A stretch of 64,000 nt of DNA from JBJYIN01 sp046237015 (GCF_046237015.1 NZ_JBJYIN010000021.1:1-64000); one strand, 5' to 3'. Positions 26,285-36,717 are shown, counted from the stretch's first letter. The notes: generated by a model not told the origin, from the letters alone. Program-made: numbers and translations.

Positions 26285-27019
26285 TTATTGTGGTTTTAGC
26301 ATGGCAATCATGAAGTCTTTCGCACTCTCAACCTTGCCTTGCTGGATTGCTGCGGCTGGGTCAACATGCTTCGGACAAACCTCTGAGCAGTAACCGACAA
26401 AGGTACAACTCCAGACCCCGTTATTACCGTTCAACTGCGCCATACGCTCTTTCTTTCCATGATCGCGGTTGTCCAGGTTATAACGATGCGCCAATGTGAT
26501 CGCGGCTGGGCCGATGAACTCAGGGTTCAAGCCAAACTGCGGACAGGCGGCGTAGCAAAGGCCACAGTTAATACAACCAGAGAACTGGTGGTATTTGGCC
26601 ATTTGCGCGGGCGTTTGTTTGTTCGTACCATCTGCTGGCTTACGATCGTTACCGATGATGTAAGGTTTGATGGCTTCCAGACTTTCAATAAAATGCGTCA
26701 TATCGACCACAAGGTCGCGTTCGATGGGGAAATTACCCAACGCTTCAACTTTCATTCCGTCCTGATAGTCACGCAGGAAAGTCTTACAGGCCAGCTTGGG
26801 AACGTTGTTCACCATCATGCCGCATGAACCACAGATTGCCATACGGCAGGACCAGCGGTAAGAAAGGTCGGCTGCCAGGTTATCTTTGATATAGCCCAGC
26901 GCATCCAGCAGGGAAGTCTGCTTGTTGAACGGGACGTCAAACGTCTCAAAATGCGGCGCGCTGTCCTGTTCAGGATTATAGCGCATGACTTCCATTTTCA
27001 GGGTTTGCATCTCAGCCAT
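26285..27019 (-). CDS. frdB: fumarate reductase iron-sulfur subunit
   Basis: Carries electrons from menaquinol to FrdA through three iron-sulfur clusters. The 244-residue protein has the [2Fe-2S] cysteines in CRMAICGSCGMM and a downstream Cys, and ferredoxin-like motifs CINCGLCYAACP and CTFVGYCSEVCPKHVDP for the other clusters. The ATG at 27019 (MAEMQTLKMEV) gives the E. coli length and overlaps frdA by eight bases, as in E. coli; the longer in-frame start at 27073 would add unrelated residues. Confidence 0.97.
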   Translation of the reverse strand: MAEMQTLKMEVMRYNPEQDSAPHFETFDVPFNKQTSLLDALGYIKDNLAADLSYRWSCRMAICGSCGMMVNNVPKLACKTFLRDYQDGMKVEALGNFPIERDLVVDMTHFIESLEAIKPYIIGNDRKPADGTNKQTPAQMAKYHQFSGCINCGLCYAACPQFGLNPEFIGPAAITLAHRYNLDNRDHGKKERMAQLNGNNGVWSCTFVGYCSEVCPKHVDPAAAIQQGKVESAKDFMIAMLKPQ

Positions 27020-28808
27020 TCGCCTGCTCCTTCTTACTGGTATCCTGAGCATCGCCTTCAGCACCGTAAACACGTTTGGCCGGCGGCAGCTTGGTGATTT
27101 TCACATCGGTGTAATCCAGACGTGGCGCACCTTCAGGATTATAGAAAGCCAGCGTGTGTTTCAGGAAGTTAACGTCATCACGCTCGGTGCAACCTTCGTC
27201 CAAACGTTGGTGAGCACCACGGGATTCCTTACGGTTGATGGCTGAGTGCGCCATACATTCAGCGACATCCAGACTGTGCCCCAACTCGATGGTGTAAAGC
27301 AGGTCAGTATTAAATACGCTGGAATGGTCGGTAATTTTCACCCGTTTGAAGCGTTCTTTCAGTTCGGCCAGTTTATCAACGGTTTTTTGCATCAAATCCG
27401 TTGTTCTGTAAATACCGCAACCTTCTTCCATGGACAAACCCATTTCATCACGGATCTTCGCCCAGCTTTCTGTACCTTCCTGTTTCATCAGGTCGTTCAG
27501 ACGCTGTTCGATATCGCGGGTTTGTGCATCCAGTGCGCTACCGTTGGCGGGAGCCGCAGATTGAGCGCGTTGTACCGCTTGTTCACCGGCGACGCGACCA
27601 AATACCACCAACTCTGCGAGCGAATTGGAGCCGAGGCGGTTGGCACCGTGCAGGCCAACAGATGAACATTCACCGACTGCAAACAGACCTTTGATTCGGG
27701 TTTCACAGTTTTGATCGGTTTCAATGCCGCCCATGGTGTAATGCGCCGTGGGGCGAATAGGAATCGGTTCTTTTACCGGATCGACGCCGACATAAGCTTT
27801 CGCCAGTTCACAAATAAACGGCAGACGTTCTTTAAGCTTTTTCTCACCCAGATGGCGCAGGTCAAGATAAACGACATCACCTAGCGGTGTGGAGATCGTG
27901 CGTCCGGCGCGCCATTCATGCCAGAAGGCCTGGGATACTTTGTCGCGAGGACCCAATTCCATATATTTGTTTTTCGGCTGGCCCAGTGGGGTTTCCGGAC
28001 CCATACCGTAGTCTTGCAAATAACGGTATCCGTCTTTATTGACCATGATACCGCCTTCACCACGGCAGCCTTCGGTCATCAGAATACCGGAACCGGGAAG
28101 GCCAGTCGGATGATACTGTACAAACTCCATATCGCGCAGCGGAACGCCATGGCGGAATGCCATACCCATACCGTCACCGGTGACGATGCCGCCATTGGTG
28201 TTATAACGATATACGCGTCCTGCACCACCGGTGGCAAGAACGACAGCGTTAGCACGAATCTGGATGAGTGAGCCTTCCATCATATTGATGGCGACGATGC
28301 CTCGAGCGTTGCCGTCGTCAACCAGTACATCTAGGACAAAATGCTCATCAAAACGTTGGATTTGGGGATATTTGAGGGACGTTTGGAACAGCGTATGCAG
28401 CATGTGGAAGCCGGTTTTATCGGCAGCAAACCAGGTTCGTTCTATTTTCATTCCGCCAAAACGGCGAACGTTGACAGAACCATCTGGCTTACGACTCCAT
28501 GGGCAGCCCCATTGTTCCAGTTGGATCATTTCTTCAGGGCAGTGTTTGACGAAGTGTTCAACAACGTCTTGTTCACATAACCAATCGCCACCGGAAACGG
28601 TGTCGTTGAAATGATAATCAAAGCTATCGTGGTCCTGAGTGACCGCTGCTGATCCGCCTTCTGCCGCCACGGTATGGCTACGCATTGGGTAGACTTTTGA
28701 GATCAGCGCAATTTTCAGTTGGGGATTTGCTTCGGCGGCAGCAATTGCCGCACGTAAACCAGCTCCCCCGGCCCCGATAATGGCCAAATCGGCATTAAAG
28801 GTTTGCAC
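27012..28808 (-). CDS. frdA: fumarate reductase flavoprotein subunit
   Basis: Catalytic subunit reducing fumarate to succinate in anaerobic respiration. The 598-residue protein has the FAD dinucleotide fold IIGAGGAGLRAAIA and the covalent FAD histidine in RSHTVAAEGGSAAV. The active-site region QYHPTGLPGSGILMTEGCRGEGG follows, and then HYTMGGIETD. First in frdABCD. An FNR-type site lies about 200 bases upstream. Confidence 0.98.
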   Translation of the reverse strand: MQTFNADLAIIGAGGAGLRAAIAAAEANPQLKIALISKVYPMRSHTVAAEGGSAAVTQDHDSFDYHFNDTVSGGDWLCEQDVVEHFVKHCPEEMIQLEQWGCPWSRKPDGSVNVRRFGGMKIERTWFAADKTGFHMLHTLFQTSLKYPQIQRFDEHFVLDVLVDDGNARGIVAINMMEGSLIQIRANAVVLATGGAGRVYRYNTNGGIVTGDGMGMAFRHGVPLRDMEFVQYHPTGLPGSGILMTEGCRGEGGIMVNKDGYRYLQDYGMGPETPLGQPKNKYMELGPRDKVSQAFWHEWRAGRTISTPLGDVVYLDLRHLGEKKLKERLPFICELAKAYVGVDPVKEPIPIRPTAHYTMGGIETDQNCETRIKGLFAVGECSSVGLHGANRLGSNSLAELVVFGRVAGEQAVQRAQSAAPANGSALDAQTRDIEQRLNDLMKQEGTESWAKIRDEMGLSMEEGCGIYRTTDLMQKTVDKLAELKERFKRVKITDHSSVFNTDLLYTIELGHSLDVAECMAHSAINRKESRGAHQRLDEGCTERDDVNFLKHTLAFYNPEGAPRLDYTDVKITKLPPAKRVYGAEGDAQDTSKKEQANG

Positions 28809-29342
28809 TGCATTCCTCCAGTTACTTAAGTTAATTAAGTTAAAATAAAAAAATAATATCTATTCGTTTCTTTCTTTATATATCTGTATATATCCGCGAA
28901 ACGCTTTATGCCTGTAACCGTATAAAAATGGATGCGCGAACATATTAAGAATAGACATAACGCTATTTTTTGTATGGGAATGAGTATAACGAATAATGAG
29001 TAGATGAAATTTGATGTGATCCAGCATTTTGCTGTTTTTTCAGAGCGTCTTGTAATAAGAAGTAAAAACGTGATCGAACTGCTTATTTTTATAAAAACGT
29101 CGCGTTTATTTCTTTAATAATGCTTTCAAAAGCCACATAGGAAAATGTTTCACTGCATATACATCGTTTTACCTATCCATGGTAAAGGTATGGTTTTTCT
29201 TTTCACTAACGCGAAATACTCCAGAATGATTATGTGACTATGGCAGCACGGGCTTCCATTTGGGGCCCATATCGTAAATTTTTTGTTTGCTTGAAGAGAT
29301 GCGGGTAGACTGCTCCACCTGTTTGACTTTGGAGTAAGAACC
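28809..29342. promoter_or_regulatory. frdA-epmA divergent regulatory region
   Basis: This 534-base AT-rich gap has no credible ORF; the small reading frames are atypical in composition. It should hold the frd promoter on the minus strand and the epmA promoter on the plus strand. The only site I can defend inside is the FNR-type sequence near its middle. Short direct TTAAGTTAATTAAGTTAA repeats lie just before frdA. Confidence 0.6.
29009..29023 (-). promoter_or_regulatory. FNR-like site for the frd operon
   Basis: Minus strand TGGATCACATCAAATTTCA aligns with the E. coli frdA FNR site as I remember it (CGATCTCGTCAAATTTCA). The two half-sites are imperfect against TTGAT-N4-ATCAA. Anaerobic FNR activation of frd is established in E. 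coli. Confidence 0.55.
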
Positions 29343-30320
29343 ATGAGCGAGACGGCAAGCTGGCAACCTACTGCTTCTGTCGCTAATTTGTTGAAGCGAG
29401 CGTCGATAGTCGCAGCTATCCGGCGTTTCTTCACCGATCGTGGGGTACTGGAGGTTGAAACGCCAGCGATGAGTCAGGCGACGGTAACGGATGTCTTTTT
29501 ATGTCCGTTCCAGACCCGCTTCGTTGGACCAGGTGCTGCTGATGGGATGACGCTGTATTTGATGACCAGCCCTGAATACCACATGAAACGCTTGCTGGCA
29601 GCAGGCAGCGGTCCGATTTTTCAATTGTGTCGCAGTTTTCGTAATGAGGAATCCGGTCGGCATCATAATCCGGAATTCACGATGTTAGAGTGGTATCGAC
29701 CCCATTACGATATGTATCGATTGATGAATGAGGTCGATGATCTTCTGCAACAGGTGTTGGATTGCGAAAGTGCGGAAATGCTTTCGTATCAACAGGCTTT
29801 TTTGCGCCATTTGGATATAGATCCCCTGTCCGCCGATAAAGCTCAGTTGCGTGAGGCGGCAGAAAAGCTGGAATTGGGTGATATTGCCAGCCGCGAGGAC
29901 GATCGCGATGCACTGGTACAGATGTTATTCACTTTTGGCGTTGAACCGAACATCGGCCATGACAAGCCCGCGTTTGTTTATCATTTCCCTGCAACACAAG
30001 CATCTTTGGCTGAAATCAGTACGGAGGATCATCGTGTCGCGGAGCGCTTTGAAGTCTATTTCAAAGGGATGGAACTGGCGAATGGCTTCCGTGAATTGAC
30101 TGATGCTGATGAACAGCGCCAGCGTTTCGAGCAGGATAACCGTAAACGTGCGGCACGCGGTTTAACCCAACAGCCGATTGATGAAAATTTGTTAGCCGCA
30201 TTGAAGCAGGGTATTCCTGAATGCGCAGGCGTAGCATTGGGCGTTGATCGTCTGGTGATGCTGGCATTGAATGCAGAAAGGCTAAGTGATGTGATCGCGT
30301 TTTCTGTCGAACGTGCTTGA
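29343..30320 (+). CDS. epmA: EF-P lysine ligase
   Basis: Class II lysyl-tRNA synthetase paralogue that attaches (R)-beta-lysine to Lys34 of EF-P. The 325-residue protein lacks the N-terminal anticodon-binding domain of LysRS and keeps the class II motifs: motif 1 (RGVLEVETPAMS), motif 2 (QLCRSFRNEESGRHHNPEFTMLEW) and motif 3 (GVALGVDRLVMLAL). GGAG precedes the ATG. Also known as poxA, genX or yjeA. Divergent from frdA and convergent with mscM. Confidence 0.97.
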   Translation: MSETASWQPTASVANLLKRASIVAAIRRFFTDRGVLEVETPAMSQATVTDVFLCPFQTRFVGPGAADGMTLYLMTSPEYHMKRLLAAGSGPIFQLCRSFRNEESGRHHNPEFTMLEWYRPHYDMYRLMNEVDDLLQQVLDCESAEMLSYQQAFLRHLDIDPLSADKAQLREAAEKLELGDIASREDDRDALVQMLFTFGVEPNIGHDKPAFVYHFPATQASLAEISTEDHRVAERFEVYFKGMELANGFRELTDADEQRQRFEQDNRKRAARGLTQQPIDENLLAALKQGIPECAGVALGVDRLVMLALNAERLSDVIAFSVERA

Positions 30321-30338
30321 ATTTGCTATGACAATGCA

Positions 30339-30375
30339 GCGGGGCAATGATGGCCCCGCCTTATCTCTGTTTTTA
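30339..30375. terminator. epmA/mscM convergent terminator
   Basis: GCGGGGC (30339-30345) pairs with GCCCCGC (30353-30359), followed on the plus strand by CTTATCTCTGTTTTTAC. The T-run is interrupted, so strength is uncertain. Confidence 0.6.
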
Positions 30376-33300
30376 CAAGCTTCCAGCGGTCCTGTTTCTA
30401 GGCGTCAATGTATTTCCCTTACGCGATAGATGATCCATTCGTACCTGTAGTGGGGGGAATGGCAGTTCCATATTGTGTTTACGATAATTTTCCAAAATCA
30501 ACTGGTGTAACTCATGCCGCAGTGGCATACGGTGGCCCATTTCCGCTGCAAAAATACGCAGTTCAAAAATCTGAATTCCCTGTTGTAAATCAACCAGAAA
30601 AGCTTCTGGCGGTGGGTTTTCCAAGATGAGTGAACATCGACTCACGGCATCCATGAGTAAATCAGTCACTTCTTTGCTATTGGCATCAGCAGGGGCTGGG
30701 ATTGTCAGGACAACACGCGTGACGGAGTCTGATAGAGACCAGTTAATGAATTGCTCAGTAATAAAGGCTTTGTTGGGCACAATAATTTCTTTGCGATCCC
30801 AATCAGAAATGGTAGTCGCACGCGTGTTAATGCGCATCACGCTTCCTGTGAGATCGCGAATTGTGACGGTATCGCCGATACGTATGGGTTTTTCGAACAG
30901 AATAATCAGGCCGGAAATGAAGTTAGCGAAAATTTCCTGCAAACCAAACCCTAATCCCACACCCAATGCGGCAACGAGCCATTGTAATTTCGACCACTCA
31001 ATCCCGATAAGTGAAAAGCCCATCAGGCAGCCTACCAACATCAGAATATATTTGCTGATGGTGGTGATGGCGTAGCCACTGCCTGGTGACAAATCAAGAT
31101 GTTGTAAAAGGGCGAGTTCAAGTAGCGCGGGGAGATTTCGTACCACTTGAGCCGTAATGATAAAGATCAGGATGGCGATGAGAACGGAGCCCAGCGTAAT
31201 CGATTGAACGCTCTCTACCCCTTTAACCGTGCTGCTGACATCCCACAGGCTGATATTTTCCAGGAATGCAAAAGCAGAATGAATTTCTGACCACAGTACG
31301 ATGACCGAAATTAGCGCGATGAGAGTCAGAATAGAACGGACAAGCTGTAGTGATTTCGCGCTAATTGCATCTAAATCAACCACTGGCTCTTCGATCGCGT
31401 CAGAGCTGCTTTCATGCGTTGAACCTGACTGAAGTTCCTCTTCTCCCCTGGCACGATGTGCCAGAATTTCTGAACGACGCTGTTTGGCGCGATCGAAAGC
31501 AATCCGCCGTCGTTGGATCAGCATCCAGCGGCGAATGATGTAATAAATGACTAACAGAAAGAACCAAATGGATACCGACGTTTCCAGACGCGCAAGCAAC
31601 GCCTGTGCTGTTGCGAGATAACCAATGCAGGACGCCAGCGCGGCAACCAGAGGAACGCATATCAACAGATTCCACATTGCTCGGTTAACCGAATTCTCTC
31701 CAGACCCTTCTTTATCCAGATAAAGCGGAATACCCGCTCGTTTGAAACTGGTTGTCACCAGACTCAGTGCCATACAGAGCAGAATGAAGCACAAACGTCC
31801 TAGCGTGCTGGAAAATTCGCGATCGTTGAGTTTATCAAAGGTAATCAGCGCCATAATTAATGGCACGATAAAGGCAATGGAGAGACGGTAATAGCGCATC
31901 GCTCTGGCGACCCGATCGGGTGACCAGCGAAAGTGGACGATGAACAACCCTTGAGGGTGCGCAAATGATGCACTAATCATGACCAGCCACATCAATGGAA
32001 CCGTAGCTGTTACGCTGTCGCCAATAGCGACGGCTACTGGGTAAGGCCAGGCATTCTGTAAACCGGAGCCCAATGCAGCCCAGAGTACAGGTAAGGGAAG
32101 GGCCGCCAGAATAGACCAGAAAACGGTACGTAGCGTCAGTGTAAAATGATCGAGAGTCACTTTACCTACCCGGCTGCTGGCGCGTTCTAAAAAAGCGTGG
32201 TAATGACGACGGGAACTGATACTAAATCCCACCAGCAGCAACGCACCCAGTAGTGGAATCACCGTTTCTCTGCTGGTTATCATCATGATCATGGCGCTGC
32301 TCAGTTGGGTAAACGTATCCAAAGACAGCAGACGAGTCAGATCCTGTACCAGTTTCAGAGGATAAGAGAACGTCATTGGGTCAACATCAGCCACCCAGAA
32401 AAGGTAGCGATGGGCGGCTTCTTTCGTCTCCAGTAACGCGTCTTCCAACTGGTTATTGGCCACTTTGAGTTTGGTTAATTCCAGAATTTGCGTATCGCAT
32501 CCGGAAATGAGCGAAGTGAGCAGGTCGCGTTGGGTGCGCAGTTGATCGGTGAGAATACGCTGTTGATCTGAACTCAGCGTTGTGCCGTCATCCTGCTTTA
32601 GCTGCTCAATATCATGTGGCTTGTTGATGAGGTCTTCAAAGTGCAAACGTTGGACGCGTAACTGTGCCATGTCGCTGTCCAACTGCTGTGGTTTGGGCAT
32701 CTCCGGTAATCGTGCGACCTGCGCTCGTAAGGTTTCGCCCAAAACCGGCGAAACATCAAGCCATTGTGCCTGTTCGCGAATGGTGCTGAGCGCCTGCCTC
32801 ACCTGAAGCGTATGGGCGGCAGCTTGTCGTTGCTGGGAGGCGATCAGATCCATTCGCTGAGCCTGCTGATTTAACGCGACCGACAGCTCACGGTTGACCT
32901 TTAACTGGGAACTGATGACGGTGGGCAAATCGCCACTTTGTTCAGCCAGAAGTTCGGTACGTTCCAACGCCAGTTCCGCTTCTTTCTGTCTCTGGTTATT
33001 GAGATTGCTGCGCAACCCTTGTAGCTGGGTGTCCAATCGGTCGTGCCGTTTTTTATACAGTTCTGCGCGTAGACGAGAGAGTTCCTGTCGATTGCTGGCT
33101 GAGAGCTGTGCGAGTTCCAATTCATCGACACGGCTTTTTCGTAAGGCAGATTCGGCCTGTAGTGATGCCAATTGCGCCTGAGCAAGCGGAGTGGTTGCTG
33201 TCCCGAGAGCCTGGATACGGCGTTCCATATCACTCAGTGAGCGGCTGGCTTCGGTTTGTTGTTGGGGCAGCTGACCAAGGGAGTCGCTGATTTCGCGTAA

Positions 33301-33696
33301 TCGATCCTGCTCTTGTTGCAACTGACGGCCTTGCTCCAGTAGCTGGCTACTGGTTTGCAGGATCTGCTGCTCAAGATCGTTGATAGAGAGGTGACTTGCT
33401 GTTGATGGGAGGGGGACGTCCTCTGCTGTTATCAGACGACGTAATTCCCGAATAAGTTTAGGAAAATCATCGATTACGCGTTGGTATTGCGCCGCTCGTT
33501 CTCGTGATTCTTTGGCTTCTTGTGTTGAGTTCAAGGCAGATTGAAGTTCTTCAATAATCTGCGCCTGATCGGCGACAGCCTTGTTCGATTCTGCCTGTTG
33601 TAGCTGTTGACGTAGCTGCGCCTCGCTCGGCGCAGAGGCGGCCAATACGGTGGTTGATAAGAAACAACTTAGTAGAAAAGTCAGAATCAGACGCAC
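30373..33696 (-). CDS. mscM: miniconductance mechanosensitive channel MscM
   Basis: Inner-membrane channel of the MscS/MscK type that opens on hypo-osmotic shock. The 1107-residue length equals E. coli YjeP. There is a signal peptide (MRLILTFLLSCFLSTTVLAA), a long Gln-rich periplasmic coiled-coil region (about 25-470) and about eleven membrane segments. A C-terminal MscS pore and beta domain follows (GVGLGFGLQEIFANFISGLIILFEKPIRIGDTVTI). The start is GTG with AAGGTAGG upstream. It follows psd with a 44-base gap, probably one operon as in E. coli. Confidence 0.95.
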   Translation of the reverse strand: MRLILTFLLSCFLSTTVLAASAPSEAQLRQQLQQAESNKAVADQAQIIEELQSALNSTQEAKESRERAAQYQRVIDDFPKLIRELRRLITAEDVPLPSTASHLSINDLEQQILQTSSQLLEQGRQLQQEQDRLREISDSLGQLPQQQTEASRSLSDMERRIQALGTATTPLAQAQLASLQAESALRKSRVDELELAQLSASNRQELSRLRAELYKKRHDRLDTQLQGLRSNLNNQRQKEAELALERTELLAEQSGDLPTVISSQLKVNRELSVALNQQAQRMDLIASQQRQAAAHTLQVRQALSTIREQAQWLDVSPVLGETLRAQVARLPEMPKPQQLDSDMAQLRVQRLHFEDLINKPHDIEQLKQDDGTTLSSDQQRILTDQLRTQRDLLTSLISGCDTQILELTKLKVANNQLEDALLETKEAAHRYLFWVADVDPMTFSYPLKLVQDLTRLLSLDTFTQLSSAMIMMITSRETVIPLLGALLLVGFSISSRRHYHAFLERASSRVGKVTLDHFTLTLRTVFWSILAALPLPVLWAALGSGLQNAWPYPVAVAIGDSVTATVPLMWLVMISASFAHPQGLFIVHFRWSPDRVARAMRYYRLSIAFIVPLIMALITFDKLNDREFSSTLGRLCFILLCMALSLVTTSFKRAGIPLYLDKEGSGENSVNRAMWNLLICVPLVAALASCIGYLATAQALLARLETSVSIWFFLLVIYYIIRRWMLIQRRRIAFDRAKQRRSEILAHRARGEEELQSGSTHESSSDAIEEPVVDLDAISAKSLQLVRSILTLIALISVIVLWSEIHSAFAFLENISLWDVSSTVKGVESVQSITLGSVLIAILIFIITAQVVRNLPALLELALLQHLDLSPGSGYAITTISKYILMLVGCLMGFSLIGIEWSKLQWLVAALGVGLGFGLQEIFANFISGLIILFEKPIRIGDTVTIRDLTGSVMRINTRATTISDWDRKEIIVPNKAFITEQFINWSLSDSVTRVVLTIPAPADANSKEVTDLLMDAVSRCSLILENPPPEAFLVDLQQGIQIFELRIFAAEMGHRMPLRHELHQLILENYRKHNMELPFPPLQVRMDHLSRKGNTLTPRNRTAGSL

Positions 33697-33740
33697 GTTT
33701 AGCCTACCTTTTACTCACCACGATGGAGAATTGACGGCGC

Positions 33741-34694
33741 TCAGCCTGGGTTATCTGTTGTGCCAGATGCCACATGAATCGAGTGGGGCTGTTCGAGAAT
33801 TTCGTCCTGGGATGCTTCGGTTTCCTGATCGTCAGACAATCTTTCGGCAAAAGGTTCCCCCATGCGGGTCACGCTCAAGCTATTAAGATTGGCAGCAAAC
33901 TGTACCCGGTTGGGGGAAAACAGGTTAATAACGGTTGAGCCCAGCTTAAAGCGTCCCATTTCCTGACCTTTTTCCAGCACAATCGCGTCTTCGCCCGTTT
34001 GCGGATACGTCCAACGCTGGATGATACCTTCGCGTGGTGGCGTGACGGTGCCGGCCCAAACGGTTTCGATACTACCGACGATCGTCGCGCCGACCAGAAT
34101 TTGTGCCAACGGGCCAAATTCGGTATCAAACAGGCAAATGACACGCTCATTACGGGCAAACAGATTGGGCACATGGTCTGCGGTGAGTAGATTGACGGAA
34201 AAAAGATCGCCTGGCACGTAAATCATTTCGCGTAGAACGCCGTGACATGGCATGTGTACACGGTGGTAATCGCGCGGTGATAAGTAAGTGGTCGCAAACA
34301 TACCGTCACGGAACAACTCGGCCATGACATAGTTACCAGCAAGCAGCGCTTCCAACGAATACAGGTGGTTTTTGGCCTGAATCAGTTTGCCCTCTGTAAT
34401 GGGGCCTAACTGGGACATGACCCCGTCGGCAGGCTGAATCAGACGATGGTCATGTGGATCGATAGGTCGAACTTCAGGTTTCAATGGGCGAACAAAAAAT
34501 TCATTAAACGTCCGATAAGCAGCCGTATCGGGTTGCACGGCTTCTTGCATATTCACTTTGTACCGACGAACGAATAAATCGATGACCAATTTGGTCAGTT
34601 TACCCGCTTGTTTATCCGCTCCCCAGCCAGCCAAACGAGTTAGCCAAAGTTTGGGAAGCCAATACTGTAATTTGATTTTGAGATTATCCAGCAC
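33741..34694 (-). CDS. psd: phosphatidylserine decarboxylase proenzyme
   Basis: Makes phosphatidylethanolamine from phosphatidylserine at the inner membrane. The 317-residue proenzyme has the self-cleavage motif LGST at residues 251-254, where Ser253 becomes the pyruvoyl group of the alpha chain. It also has RDYHRVHMPCHG, which carries the conserved His. The start is GTG with GAGG six bases before it. The C-terminus (about 285-317) is acidic and probably disordered. Confidence 0.97.
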   Translation of the reverse strand: MLDNLKIKLQYWLPKLWLTRLAGWGADKQAGKLTKLVIDLFVRRYKVNMQEAVQPDTAAYRTFNEFFVRPLKPEVRPIDPHDHRLIQPADGVMSQLGPITEGKLIQAKNHLYSLEALLAGNYVMAELFRDGMFATTYLSPRDYHRVHMPCHGVLREMIYVPGDLFSVNLLTADHVPNLFARNERVICLFDTEFGPLAQILVGATIVGSIETVWAGTVTPPREGIIQRWTYPQTGEDAIVLEKGQEMGRFKLGSTVINLFSPNRVQFAANLNSLSVTRMGEPFAERLSDDQETEASQDEILEQPHSIHVASGTTDNPG

Positions 34695-34765
34695 AGTGAG
34701 CCTCTTGGATTAGTGGTGCGCCATGATGTAAAAGGTGCGCATTGTAGCGACGGATACCATAAATG

Positions 34766-35815
34766 TCAGTTATCCGTATCGGAAAAGGTTTTTCGCGTTT
34801 TGACCTGCGCCATGCTTTCTAAAATTCGACGATAATTATCAAAGCGTTCGGCGGCAATGTCACCCCGTTCGAGAGCGGCATGAATAGCGCAGCCCGGATC
34901 GTTATCGTGCTTGCAGTCGCGAAATTTACATTCCCCAATATAGTCTCGGAATTCGATGAAACCACGGGTGATCTGATCGGGATCCAGATGCCACAGGCCA
35001 AATTCACGCACGCCTGGAGAATCAATGACATCGCCGCCGTGAGGGAAATGATAAAGTCGTGCGGCGGTTGTCGTGTGTTGACCAAGCCCAGAATTATCAG
35101 AAACCTGATTAACCAGAATGCGTTCTTCATCAAGCGAGAGCAAGGCATTGAGTAAACTGGATTTACCGACCCCGGATTGTCCGGCAAAGATGCTGATCCT
35201 TTCGGTTAACGCCTGTTCTAATTCTGCAATGCCTTGCTGCGTTTGACTTGATACCATCAGTACGCGGTAATTCAGCGCTCGGTAAATATCCATCAGTTCA
35301 TTAACAAACTGGTTTGCTTCTTCATCCAGCAGATCGACTTTGTTCAATACAATCAGCGGTTCGATTTCGAGCGTTTCACAGGCAACCAAATAGCGATCGA
35401 TAATATTGAGTGAGAGTTCGGGTAAAATGGCAGAAACGATCACGATCTGATCGATATTGGCTGCGATCGGCTTGACGCCGTCATAGTAATCAGGTCGTGT
35501 CAGAACGGAATGGCGTGGATGAACCGCTTCAACGATACCGCTTATCCCGGCAAGCGCTTCTTTACCCGCTCGCCATACGACACGGTCGCCTGTGACCAGC
35601 GATTTGATCGTTCGACGGATATTACAGCGATGCACGATACCTGTTTCGGCCTCGATATCTGCATGCATACCGAACCGGCTGATCACGATACCTTCCTGAG
35701 CTTCGCACAGTTGGCTATCATCCCATTCGATCTTGCTTTCCGAATGCTTCAGACGGCGCTGATGATTAGCACTGACCCGGCGTTGCTGACCTTTAGACAG
35801 TTTCTTTTTGCTCAC
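34766..35815 (-). CDS. rsgA: small ribosomal subunit biogenesis GTPase RsgA
   Basis: Circularly permuted GTPase that assists late 30S maturation. The 349-residue protein starts with a basic tail (MSKKKLSKGQQRRVSANHQRRLK) and an OB fold. The GTPase motifs come in permuted order (NKVDLL, then GQSGVGKSSLLNALL, then DSPGVREFGL), with a C-terminal zinc knuckle in CKFRDCKHDNDPGCAI. The start is GTG with GAGG close upstream. Divergent from orn, as in E. coli. Confidence 0.97.
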   Translation of the reverse strand: MSKKKLSKGQQRRVSANHQRRLKHSESKIEWDDSQLCEAQEGIVISRFGMHADIEAETGIVHRCNIRRTIKSLVTGDRVVWRAGKEALAGISGIVEAVHPRHSVLTRPDYYDGVKPIAANIDQIVIVSAILPELSLNIIDRYLVACETLEIEPLIVLNKVDLLDEEANQFVNELMDIYRALNYRVLMVSSQTQQGIAELEQALTERISIFAGQSGVGKSSLLNALLSLDEERILVNQVSDNSGLGQHTTTAARLYHFPHGGDVIDSPGVREFGLWHLDPDQITRGFIEFRDYIGECKFRDCKHDNDPGCAIHAALERGDIAAERFDNYRRILESMAQVKTRKTFSDTDN

Positions 35816-35998
35816 TGAGCCTCACTTAATACGTTATTGATCGCCATGGTACGATGAACGGTACGAACAGGGTTGTCGCCCATGGTGATTGAGGCGACTA
35901 TAATACACGCTATTTGATTTTAATTAACTGATGCTGCCGGTTGGTCTTCTATGAGGCGATCGTGGATGTCAATCGGCGGTTAAATAGGAATACCAACG

Positions 35999-36541
35999 AT
36001 GGTAGATGAAAATAACCTGATCTGGATCGATCTTGAGATGACTGGCCTGGATCCTGAACGCGATCGTATTATTGAAATCGCGACATTAGTGACCGATGCC
36101 AATTTGAATGTATTGGCTGAGGGGCCGGTTCTGGCGGTCCACCAAGCAGATAGTCAACTCGCGTTGATGGATGACTGGAATGTGCGTACACACGGTGCCA
36201 GTGGTTTAGTCGATCGTGTTAAAGCCAGCCAGATCGATGAACGTGCAGCAGAGTTATCGACATTGGCTTTTTTACAGCAGTGGGTGCCTGCGGGTAAATC
36301 ACCGATCTGTGGTAACAGTATTGGTCAGGATCGTCGTTTTCTGTTTCGCTATATGCCGGAACTGGAAGCGTATTTCCACTACCGTTATCTAGACGTTAGC
36401 ACACTAAAAGAGCTTGCTCGTCGTTGGAAACCAGACATTCTTTCAGGGTTTAAAAAGCAGGGCACACACCAGGCAATGGACGATATTCGCGAGTCGCTGG
36501 CAGAATTGGCGTATTACCGTGAGCATTTTATCCAGCTTTAG
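35999..36541 (+). CDS. orn: oligoribonuclease
   Basis: 3'-to-5' exonuclease degrading short RNAs, including pGpG from cyclic-di-GMP turnover. The 180-residue protein is of DEDDh type: WIDLEMTGLDP (first Asp/Glu), GNSIGQDRRFL, and HQAMDDIRESL (His and last Asp). ATAGGAATACC provides the ribosome-binding site. The first tRNA-Gly gene follows. Confidence 0.97.
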   Translation: MVDENNLIWIDLEMTGLDPERDRIIEIATLVTDANLNVLAEGPVLAVHQADSQLALMDDWNVRTHGASGLVDRVKASQIDERAAELSTLAFLQQWVPAGKSPICGNSIGQDRRFLFRYMPELEAYFHYRYLDVSTLKELARRWKPDILSGFKKQGTHQAMDDIRESLAELAYYREHFIQL

Positions 36542-36689
36542 GCTGATGGTTTTTATTGTTGTTGGTGGTGGTGTTATTCGGGCGGCAGTCAGGTCGGCGG
36601 ACCTGACGAACCGTTGAGGTTGAGATGTCTGTTTTCACATCGTTTTGCTCTTTTTATCAGCAGTCAGACGTATTTTCATTTTTTGGGGC

Positions 36690-36717
36690 TTGCGGTTGAG
36701 ATGATTTCTCGTATAAT
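36690..36717 (+). promoter_or_regulatory. promoter of tRNA-Gly copy 1
   Basis: TTGCGG (36690-36695) and a perfect TATAAT (36712-36717) are separated by 16 bases. The -10 is followed by a G/C-rich discriminator (GCGCACCCCG), typical of stringently controlled tRNA promoters. The tRNA begins about 50 bases on. Confidence 0.75.

Noticed and set aside
28809..29342. Small reading frames between frdA and epmA as genes
   Set aside because: They are AT-rich, lack start signals and overlap regulatory DNA; none resembles a known protein.
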